From: Symsagittifera roscoffensis
Lineage: Eukaryota; Xenacoelomorpha; Acoela; Convolutidae
DNA: 64,000 nt
Direction of reading: 5' to 3'
Assembly (NCBI RefSeq): GCF_963678635.1
Contig: NC_087062.1
Location: forward strand, 96,093,705 to 96,157,704
In this document: one piece after another, positions 36,101-48,100 of the stretch
Layout: each line of letters starts with the position of its first letter
How positions within the stretch are numbered: position 1 is the first letter of the stretch
Program-made: the position numbers and the translations under genes
Notes under the pieces: generated by a model
What the model saw: the letters and a program-made list of their open reading frames with translations, nothing else
The model's database searches: none
Told to the model about the DNA's origin: nothing

Positions 36101-39100
36101 AAATGACTAGAAAAACTAACAAAAAAAATTAAAATATTTTTTTCAAAATTTTTCGCGCAAAATCAAGCTTGACAACTCCAAAATAAGTTTCACTTGCTTA
36201 AATTAAGTTTTAAGATTTTAAATTGGTCAAAAGTCAAAAACTTCAAACCGGTTATTCTCAACACTGGGAAAAAATTTCGGAAAATTTTTAATGTGGTTCG
36301 AATCACGACTGAAAGTGCTTTTATATGATATATCACTCAACCCAGTTCGACTATTCTTTGTGGTACCTGATTTTGCGTGAAAAACAAAAAAAAATTACGC
36401 CCGAATACAAAGTTCCTCCCCATTTTTTCAAATGGTCGGAACAATAATCATTATAATCACAACAGTAATAATTATAATCATAAGATTACAAACACCGAGG
36501 TGGTCAACTTGGTTCGAGTGGTAGATGGAAACTATGAAGCAAATGATGCTTTTTAAAGTTGAAGAAATTTTAAATAGAAGCCCAGAGACATCGATCGACT
36601 GCCCTAGATCAAGCTGAGATTAAACCCCCCATCCACACCCCCGGTATGATCAGGCGGTACCTAACTTACACGTAGCTCCCGTAGTTCAGTCGGTTAGAGC
36701 GCCGTACTTATAGACAGAATGAGCGATGCGGATGTCGGCAGTTCGAGCCTGCCCGGGAGCAAATTAATTTTTGCCAATCTGACAAAAAAAAATCATTTCA
36801 AGCAAACGGCTTTTGGTCAAAAGGTAATTGCCATCTGTGAAAGTTTTATAACAGCCCAGCCATTGTTTTAACAGTATCGTTTAAGAAGTGTTCCTCGCCT
36901 TCAGAAAATTGGTGGAGTTTTTGGCGAGGTTTTGACGTCTGTTGGAAGGACTTGAAATTACTTTAAGATGTTTGAGGACTCACAAAATGCAATCGTTGAA
37001 GCACTTTTGAAATATGCAGAACACTTTCTTCTCCAAAGGCGTCGAAAGAACCCTGAAGCAAACAAAAATACTTCACAATTATCAGTTATAGTTTAGGACA
37101 CGGGTAGCGAATCAAAAAGGATCAAATGAGATTAATTGGTGATATATATTACAAAAGGTGGTAGGTTCAATTTTTGCTGGATCGCTTTTTGTTATACTTC
37201 GCACATTGTTTATAAGTTGTTTCAAAAGCCAAATTTTTTGGCAAAAGAAGTGTAAATTTTGAACTTTTGAATAGCATTTCATCCGGCAGAGTAATGTATT
37301 TACAAAAACTATCTTAGTAGTAGTATAATTGATGGAAAATGAAATGACTATATTATGCGTTATAGTTCTCAAACTTAATACATGCACTACACTGAAAATT
37401 GCACTACTATTGTAACATATCACCAATTAATTGGCACTTTTCTTTTCAAAATATCGAGTTTTATGTTTGTTTTTTGACTTATTACGGCTAAATGCGTGAT
37501 GTTACGATGTAAAGTAGGACGAACAAATCTCTTCACAGTTGTCGATTTGTTCACCACCCCAAATTTCATTGCATTATGACAACGTTAAATAAGCTTTTCA
37601 AAATTGAATTTGAAAGGGGTGGGGGGAAACTGGAAAAGAGCCGATTAATTTGAAAAACTCGCCGGTATGTTTGATATGTTATGGACTCTTTTCCATTATA
37701 GATTCCCACTTCCAGTAACTAAGCCCCCCATAATACCAAAATCATCCTTTCGTGGGGTTAAATATTTTTTTATTTGGCTGGAGCATAGCAAGTAGTTGAC
37801 CGAGTTTGTAAAAATTACCAATATAGTTTCAATTTCATACTGAAATCAATCATGCGGGGCTTTCATGAGCAAATCCAACTAAAGCTGATCGAAAATTCAT
37901 AATCTAAAGCTAAGGATAACCTTATAACAAGGCTAAAATTAAAATTGAATAAATATTAACAAACTCTTGAGATTTAAATGGTAAACAACAAAATGACGAT
38001 ATTAGAAGATCAAAATATAGACAGAGGCAAACTAATTACGGGAAAACCTACCTTGAAACTTTTGCACTGAAAAAAATGCTCTTATTTTAACATAAGAGTT
38101 ATAACATTAGTATATCCTGATATCTATAGCCTATATAGGTCCCCCCCTCGAGAAAATCCTAGGCCTTTTTAAAAATTGGGACTTAAATTATTCAAATTTT
38201 AGTTAAAATTAGGAATAGAATCTACCGTGGATGTGACGACAGTTCCCGACTGTTTTTTGTACTGCTCGAAAGAACTCTTCACGAATTCTTTGACCTCTTC
38301 ATCTGTCGACTTCTGAAACAATTTTCACTTTTTCGATTTTATCTCATCACAACGTGAAATAATTTGTCAGAACAAAAACACGGGGTGACGATGATTTGAT
38401 TGCTACTTACAATAGTATTATTACAAAATTATTAAATCTTGATCGAAGACAATGAATGATTTTCAGAAAAAAAATAAAACCAATGCAGGGAACGAATTCA
38501 AAAAAGGCCAAATTACTTTTCGACTTAACACGCCAATTTCAAAACACTGGTTTGATGTCGCATTTATCAGTAGAAGAAAGCAACATTTTTATCCTCATGT
38601 AGATTTTTTGAAAATTTTGCAAACTATCGTAGAAAAATTTAAAAGAGGATAAGAGAATTAGAACAGAAAGCAAGGGGGATTGGATGCCCTTTGAAAAAAA
38701 CTTTACTAGACTTTGAAATTCTAAAATCATGTTTTGTTATATTAGTGCTTCCGAGAACTTAGTTTTGAGTCATTTCAGCAGTAAAAAAAATGTAAATGTT
38801 ACTTCAACTAAAACATCTTCGGCTGAAAGTGCAGATTTTGACGTAAAATTTTCTCAATTTCAAATAGGTTAAACATGAGTCATAAAACATTAAATTTTCA
38901 ACCAGCAAATGAACGAAGAATTTCTTCACGTTTTTGTCATTTACTCTGAGTTATTCAAGTTACACTGATAAATTTTGCCGTGTACTGGAAAAAACTTAGC
39001 CGGATAAAAAAAATAAAAGAAATCTTTATAAGTCTTTTATGGTCATTAAATCAGGTCATTCTCGTCCGAAAATTAATCTAGACTCTGAAAAACTCTCGCA

Positions 39101-42100
39101 AATAGCACAAAAAATTTCATGTTTTGGACTGAAATGTATTCGTTGGGAAGCCATAGAACCATTGAACTTGTTTTTATATTATGGAGCGTGTATTAATTTA
39201 AAAGATTTCTTTGCGCTGGGAATCAAAGCAGGCCGACAAAAAAACGCTTCGTTTCATATTTTGGAAGTGTGACTGCCTCTATCGACTCATTAGACTTTGA
39301 TAACAGTCAATTAGGTTTTTAATTTTTTCAAGCTTTCGAGTAACAATGACTTAAAATTTTAAAGGTATTTTTCGTCAAAACAAGGAACTGTCTGTCAACT
39401 TCTTTTTCACTTCTTTTGTAAATCGTGTTTGCGCTGCATAACGAGAAGGCCAAATCCAAAAATTTAAACTTCTTTACTGTGTACGAAGATTTTTCAGCAC
39501 CCACAGCAATTTTCTGACGACGGCTAGTCGAATGACCACATAAACCTTGAAAACAACATCTTTTGTGTTTGATTCTGCTAATTCTTTTCAACAGATTCAT
39601 TAATCAAATTGTAAATTTCTCATTGAATCTTCAATTATTCTCGAGAGTAAAAAAGCAAGAATGATTTTACAAGCGGACGACCTGAATGTTTCGACTGCCC
39701 TTTAATGTCAATGGAGTAGTGTTGGGTTTGAAAAAATGAACAAAATTTCAAAAAAAAAAATTTTTTTCAAAGTTTTTTTTAAGAAAAACAATCCCCCACA
39801 CGCTATCTAAATTACAAAGTGATATACTTTGCATTTAGCAAAATTGTAAATAAACCAAGTGGCATGCCTCAGTCGAATTTGGAACAATTTTTATGTCGGA
39901 TCCAATCTCCGGCGGTTACGCGTTCATTTTATATGCCGCCTGTAATTTATCCCAAGCTGGCCTAAGTAATTTTTGAGCCCCCTTAATTCTATAAAACAGA
40001 ATTACTTTAGAAAAATCATTTTAAAGGTGATCTCAGGGCAACAAAACTTTTTGGTGATACAAAAATTCCCTTCAAAAAAATTAAAAATCGAATCTGCTCT
40101 GGAGAAAAAAAACCACCAAGAGTAAAAAAACTTTCCGTGACTTTCTTCGAAAGTCGGAACAAAAACGTTACTGTGCCATTTTTTCAAAAAAATTTTAAAT
40201 CTAATCTCGGGGTCTTTTTTCTTCATAGAGACCAATTTCCAAAAAAAATTATTTGTTGACTTGTGGATCGATTCCTGGTTTTCCTGCAGGGTCCGCACAC
40301 CGCTACATTATCCTGCCTATCTAAAAAGTCTGAAATGAGTCTTACTGAAGTACTCGTTTTATAATTTAATGCTGAAAGTTTAACGCAAATTATTTACGCT
40401 TGGCGAATTATATAGCACTACCAAATTGTTCCAAATTGAATTCACACAAGCTAATTGTTTCGACTTTCTAGGAAAGTGACGTAATATTTGTGCTCGGGGT
40501 GGTTTTTTTTTATCCAGACAAATTTCGACTTTTTAGTTATTGGCAAAAAAATTGTCACGGAATTGGCAAAAATATTTTCGTCTTGAGCTTAAATTAAAAA
40601 ACATAAATATATTTCACCTGCGATCATTTTTCGTAAAGTTGTGGGGTTTAAAGATTGCCAATTTGGCCAATTTGGGACAATTATTGCTTGATGTGTTTCG
40701 CACTATTGACGCGTAAGCGTAGATTTAATCCATCATAGAAATTGTTCCAAATTGGTTGAAGCAGGCTATTTGTCATAATTGATACCAGCGAAATCTATCA
40801 CTTTGTATTTTAAATGACGTGTGGGGGATGTTAAAAAAATATCAAAATTAAAAAAAAAAGTTTTTAATATCAGCCTAATATTTATATTTTGCCAATATTT
40901 TCTTCCCAAACTATTCCAGTTGAAGATCAGTCGGAACTTTCAGAGCTTTGCCTCGACACGAGCAGTCGTCTTGTTCGTTTAATTGATGGTTGAAATCAAA
41001 AAGTTGCAACTTCTGTCCTGTGACTGTATCTTTGTTCGAACTGCAGATGCGCCATTTAACAGCAACATAATATCAAAATCGTTATCTGTTATCAGAACTT
41101 GTTGAAAAAACTCAACCTGTGCATAAGATTTTAAATGCATGGGAATCATCCCGGGATTCCTCTCTTTCAAATAAATATTTTTTGATTTTATAAAGCAGAT
41201 AGTCTTGCAGATTTATTAGCTACTACAGATGAGATTTTACAACTAACTAGTTAACCTAACCAGCTAGATTTAAAAAATTAAATGTGAGTGCTTCCCAGTG
41301 AAAAAAGTATGTGCAGATAATGCTCTAAATAGTGCACAATGGATAATCGAAACGCGTGAAGTGATGCACTCACAGATAAACAAGTTGTGGATTTTTATAC
41401 GATATTGAAGTCATTTTTGAACTCAAATTTACAACTATTGGAGACAAACCTGCTCGAAGAACATATTGTTGTCGCATTTCTAATTCAAAACCAAACGTTT
41501 TAGTTTTTTTGATAAAAACAATGGATCATTAACTCTTTGATAAATATCATGATACTTAACTTCTTCATGTCATTCACTTAAAATGTTACTGTGTAGGGTT
41601 TTTGAAGATATTGAAAATAAACAGAATAAAATTGGGACCAAGTGAACAATCCTACTTGGCAGGGGCGGATTTAGGGGGAGGGCGGGTTTAAGCGGGAGGG
41701 CGCGGGGTGCGCACGCCCCTCCTCGGGGATTCGACCCCCTGCCGACCCAAAGGGTCCCCCTTTGAACTATTTTGAGATATCCATTTTTGGCTGACGGACC
41801 CTAAAATTTTTTTGGCCAAAACAGGGACTTTGTGAGAGCTCGGTAACTCAGTTTGCTCGACCTAAAAAAAAGTCGACAAAATTTTGAATTTTTTTTTATA
41901 AAATCCACCTCCCCCTCGAGAAAACCCTAGATCCGCCCCTGCTACTCGGTCAAAAGCAGGGGCGGATCTAGGATTTTCTCGAGAGGGGGGGGGGCGGATT
42001 TTCAATTTTTTTTAGGTCGACCAAATTGATTTTTCGAGCTCTCCCAAAGCACTGTTTTGCCCCTATTTTTGGGCACTTTTTGAAAAATTTTGACAAAAAA

Positions 42101-45100
42101 ATCGCGTTTTTTGGCCCGCGCTCCCCCTCAAAGTTAGTATACATTGGCGCCAAAGGCGCCTTTAGAAAAATTTTAGGGTCGGTCGGCCAAAAATGGATTT
42201 CTGAAAAAGTATCAAAGGGGGGACTCTTTGGGTCGGCAGGAGGTCGAACCCCTGAGAAGGGGGCGTCCCCCCCCCCCCCCTAAATTCGCCCCTGGTTAAA
42301 AGAAATATTTTATATTTTAAAGCCAATCAGAATTAAGCATAGAACAACAGTCCTTACAGCATGAATTTGGCATTTTTAGGGGGGAGATTGTTCACTCGGT
42401 CCATTAAGAGAGAGAGATTGGTCACATGAGCCAAAGCTTGGATATGAGACAATTAAAATTCAGGAAAACTATAAAAAACGATGGGGGCATCGATAGAAAA
42501 TTTCCAACTGAAAGGCTAAATCAATCAAACGGGAGATGGTCCTTATTAGATACCATTACATCTTCCTAGATGCTAATTTAGAGTAATCGTCTTGCTCCCT
42601 TTTAGAATCATGGTCTTAGCTGTTAAGCTTGGTCCAATACTTTGTTCTAGCCCAGGCTATTGTTAAAAGTTATGCTCGTTTTCAAACTCAATTCTAGAGT
42701 TGTTAGAAAGCAAAGTTCGTTTTGGAACTGGTATGTCTGGAATATACGTTTTTGTTGCTATCTCTGACCTGGAGGTACTTGTGCTTGGCACTCTGGATCA
42801 CTTCTTGGATGTCTGAGTCCAGGTAGTTAAGACCCACCGGGACCATCCTCTTGCAGGCTACCATGATCAGACTCATTGAAGTGTGAAAAGTAACCGACTG
42901 AGAAGTTCCAGAATGAGTCTCGGTATCCTGTTGTTGTTGCTGCTGTTGTTGTTTCTTCTTCTTCTTGTCTGAAATAAAGTACCAAAAATTTAATCTTTAA
43001 TATAAAACCAATAATCTAATATTCTAAGCTTTCCACGGAAGGTCCACGCAGTATTCTAAGCTTTCCACGGAAGGTCCACGCAGTATTCTAAGCTTTCTTA
43101 AATAAAATTAAGAAAAGAAGAGACCAATTATTGATTCAAAATGACAGATTTTGGTATCTTGTCAACTATCTCTCGTGGCACTGCTATCAAATTTCCATCC
43201 CCAAAAAAGATTATTCCAATAGATGAAGGATTGTTATTAAAATCCGTTTTTGACTCCGAACTTACCAACAAATCGTTTTGAACACTGTTCTATAGTTCCA
43301 AGGAAAAGAAAGATGCCTTTAAAGAAGAGTTGGGAATTTGAAAACGCCGGACCGAAAGAATACGGATAGAAGAAAATCTGACAAATATTTTTCGAATTGT
43401 GATAGCATCGGATCTATGAAACAGTTCGATTGTCTCCAAACAAAAAGTGAAAAGTATACAGAGCTGATTTAAATGAACCGGACAAAACGAGCTAAACTTG
43501 AAATTTAAAACGCGTTTTTCTCAAATTGGGTTCAGTTTAGGTGAAAACTTATGAAGACAAGAGTTGCTTAAAATTTTTGCAGAATTAATATGCTGTAATT
43601 TGTTTTGTGAAATTCGGGCTCAAAATCTTACCCCAAAAATTAATCATTTTGGCTTTTCTTAGTTAATCAAAAATTACGCCAAAAACACCAGTCGATCACA
43701 GAAAAATATAAATTAAAGTGAGCCTCTTACGTCGCCCAACAAACTTTGAGAAGGGTATATTCTCCAAAACATTGTAAAAGTTAATTTATTTTTGTTTGAT
43801 AGACAAAAAAGGTCGTTTTTACTAAAAAAAAACACCAACTTTTTATTTAAAAACAATTTTTAAACGGTTTGCAATTTTTTTTGGAGAATATATCCTTTTT
43901 TAAAGTTTGTTGGTCTACGTAAGGCGCTCTCTTTGATATAATTATGTCTGTGATCGACTGGGTATTTTTGGCGTAATTTTTGATTAACTAAGAAAAGCCA
44001 AAATAACCCATTTTTGGGGTAAAATTCTGGGCCCGAATTATGCAAAACAAATTACACCATAGTAATTCTGCAAAAATTTTAAGCAACTCATAAGTTTGTC
44101 TTCATAAGTTTTCACCTTAACTGAGCCCAATTTGAGAAAAACGCGTTTTAAATTTCAAGTTTAAGGCGTTTTGTCCGGTTAATTTAAATCAGCACTGTAT
44201 AAAATAACTGCTAAAAATATGTTGCCCTTAAACATAGTTGTCTTCTGTTAAAACAGTTCCTTCACAACAGAAAAAAATCAAAAAAAGCGGTTGCATTGAA
44301 AAAAGTTTTGCATAGAACTGGAAGGTGAGAGGTTTTGGCTCACTCTTTCTGTGTGACAGGATGACGTCATGGGCTGCAGTGGCTGCACTGGTCTGCAGTC
44401 CACTGATGAGGGCCATAGTGTCCACTCCATGTGTGCTCACAAAGTTACTCTCCTCCCTCCGGATGGTCTGCAAAAAAAAAGAAAAATAAAGATTCCCAAT
44501 TCGAATTAAGTTTTTTTTTACAATTCGGCTGACTTTTTTTTATTAGAAACGGTCTTTAACTATTGACTTGACAAATGAAACGTTGGCTATTGACAAAAAA
44601 TTCACCTTCGAATAAGCCAGCTGGAATCTAATTTTAGGTCGAAACGCAAGATAATTTTTTTCTTTTTATGAACTCAACGCTTTGGCTTGTATTTTTATGC
44701 TAGCGGAGTTCTGAGGGTTCAAAGAGTTTAACAGAAGTTTTGAAACAAACAGCAACCTGAGATTTTGCCCAGCAGGCAAAAATGGTGGTGACGAGTTCGA
44801 AAACCTCGTAAGCGTCCGGAGGCATCTCAGAGTTCCAACCCACCCTCTCCTGGTCCATGAAGGCCAATAGAAAAGGTAAGAAGCAGTAGATGTCTCTCAT
44901 CAGTAGCGTCATTGCCTGTATAAAAAAAACCAGTGCGATCAAACCCGAGAACATAACGCAGCCAAAAAAGGCCAGATAATAAAAACACCAGCCGAAAAAT
45001 TCATGATTTACAAAATGAGATCTTGTAAGCAAGCCACAGCTTTACATTATGAAGTCCCCCTTTGAACGATGAAACTCTTCATCAAAAACAAATCGATAAT

Positions 45101-48100
45101 TTTGAGTTCCGTCCTCAAATTCACGGTTTTTTTATGAAATAATTTTTCGTTTAGGCAGCTGGGGACACGTAAAAAATAGGCAATGACTTGCTTTTAAAAA
45201 GATTTCATTTTGAAAATAATAGGACAAAAACCACTTTCAACTTTCAATCTTAGACATTTTTAGCACGAACTCGCGTGAATTATACCTGCTGTAGGTCGTC
45301 TTCGTAGTTTGTCGTGTCTTTTCCCGTCTGCCACTCGGCCTTGAGTCGTGTCTCCTCCTGAATCAGTCGGCTCATCTCGGCGGCCAGTCGTCTCAGAGCA
45401 GGCAGGTAGTGACTTGTCAACATTGAGGACACTGACTCTTTCCAGATGGGCTGGGTCACTTCTAGAACATTCCAGAATATTCAGGTAGGAATCAATTTTT
45501 CAGTTCGTTTTTGAGCTGTATTTAGGCGGGTCTTACATAAAAGTACTAAATGATTATAAAATTATGTGATTCAGGTCTATCCACAGGACAGTACCAGTCC
45601 CCAGACTAGCGAATGAGGGGTCTTCACCATTATAACCCACATACTAATGTTTCCGGGGGTACACTTAATGGAAGCGCCGAGAGAGAGCAAGAAGCGTGCT
45701 TACTGGCAATTTTGGTCATCCACACCGCGTCTGTGACTCCGAAGTTGTTTGTGATGAGAGACAACACGTTAGACAACAAACTGTTCAGCTGAGCATGAGT
45801 CACGTTGGTCGGGTAACTTGCACTGAATGAACAGAAATGTCATCAGATAGAGATGAACATTAAATTTCAACTTATTATTCGTCTCAAGGATACTTACGCA
45901 TCGACCAATTCGTAATCTGGTCCTCGGTAAATCCAGTTTGACAAATATCTGAACATAAATCACGACAATCAATCAACACCTTTTGGCGAACTCTGGAAAA
46001 ATAAGAGTATAGGATCGAGACGTCAATAGAGTACCATACTTGAGCTCAATCATTTATTTTTTGTATGGTCATAGGCAGGGGCGGATCTAGGATTTTCTCG
46101 AGGGGGGGGGCGGATTTTCAAAAAGTTTTCCAAAATTTTGACGACCTTTTTTTTTTTTTTTTAGATCGATCAAATAGATTTTTCGAGCTCTCCCAAAGCA
46201 CTGTTTTGCCCCCATTTTGGCAAAATTTTCTGCGCCGCAGACAAATTTTTAAAAACACAATCAAAAAAGCCGTTTTTGGGCACTTTTTGAAAAATTTTGA
46301 CAAAAAAATCGCTTTTTTTTGGCGCGTGCTCCCCCTCAAACTTAGTATATATTGGCGCCAAAGGCGCCTTTAGAAAAATAAATTTTATGGACGGTCGGCC
46401 AAAAATGGATTTCTGAAAAAGTATCAAAGGGGGGACCCTTTGGGTCGGCAGGGGGTCGAATCCCTGAGGGGGGGCGTCCCCCCCCCCCCCTAAATCCGCC
46501 CCTGGTCATAGGTCATGTACTTTTTGGTTTTTGAAAAGCAGGGGGGATTCAGAGCTCCTTTGTTGGAATATCATCGGAACAGAAACTGCAACTCACATGC
46601 AGGTTATGGGCAGGAGTACTTCAATGACAAGAAGAGGGTCATAGCAGTCCTCCTGTGGACGTGTGTGTTGTGCATGTGCGGCAGCTGCACTGGCCATGAT
46701 GTTCACTTCATTCAGTATCTCGTCCAGAGTGGGCACATCGCCACACAAGCCCACAGCGTCAAAACGCTCTGAAAATCGAAACGCTCGGAGTAGAACAGCT
46801 AAGAATTAGTCGGGTTCCGAAAAAACTCCAAATTGAATTCAGGCAATCTATTTTGCATTGAATTGCATTAACAGACGCAAAGTTCAACATTTTGTACTTT
46901 AACATAGGGATTCGGGAAGCAAAGTTTTCAAAATAATGGAGTCAATGGAAAATGTTGCTCTTAGCTTTGCTCTTATACGAGAAGTATTAATGGAAATTTT
47001 GCACGCATTAAATATCGGTACTTTTTATGCAATATCAGACTTGTTCATTTTTTTGATTTATTTTTTGATATAGCCAAAAAGTCGTCACATACAAACATAG
47101 CCAATAGACAGCTGGAAAAGTGTCAATGAACGCAAAGAAACCAATAAAGACCAACTAGTTTTTTTTTGAAAAACTTCGAATTTCAAGGAAACAAATGAAT
47201 AATTTTAAAGCTCGAACTTTTCATGATTGACTTTTTCTGATACAAAAAAAAACTCAAATTGAGAAAACTGGATCGATAGGTGAGTTTTTTAATCTATTGG
47301 AAAATCTAAAAATCAAACTCCACTTTCCAAACAAGCGATCATTCACGTTTTTCCGCGTCATTTCCACACTTAATTTGAGACAAATGTATTTTAAATGATT
47401 TTAAACAAAAATTGAAAACAAAAGTACAAATAATTAACTTCGGGATGATCAAATTTTCCAAAAAAAAAACGAGAGAAAAGCCAGCGCAACCTATATAAGT
47501 GTCTACTTTCAATGAAATTTAAAAACCAGAACAGAAGATGGATGAAAATAGTTAGATTACATAGATTTGTTCCTATAAAAATTCTCAAATCTGATTCACA
47601 GGATGTCATTTTTGAATTATACTTGATCACAAAACTTAATGATTCAGACTAAAAGAACCATTGATGGAAAAAAAGGAAGCTCATGAGTCTCATGAAAAAA
47701 TAACCACTTTTTCTTTAAAACAAAAAATGTCTAACAAAAATCAAATTTTAAGAATGTACGACATTTGTTATTTTTGTTCCGACTATTTGAAAAATGCGGA
47801 GGAACTTTGTATTCGGATGTGTTTTAGTTTTTTCTTTTTTTTTGTTTTCCACGCAAAAACAGGTATCGCAAAAAATCATCGGAATGGGTCTAGTGATACA
47901 TCATAATAAAGCACTTTCAATTTCGATTGGAAAATGAAAGTTTCGAAATCGATGCCAAATTTTAAAATTTTGAAAATGTTTTTCTAAGTGTCGAGAAAAA
48001 TTGTTTTGAATTTTTTTGATTTTTGGTCTCATTTCGATCTATTATGGTGACCCGCATTTAAGAAAAGTCAAAACAAATCGATTACAATGGATTTTCGTGG

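Noticed and set aside
36968-37096. 42-codon plus-strand frame as the missing RyR segment
   Set aside because: It is on the wrong strand and shows no similarity to the expected sequence.
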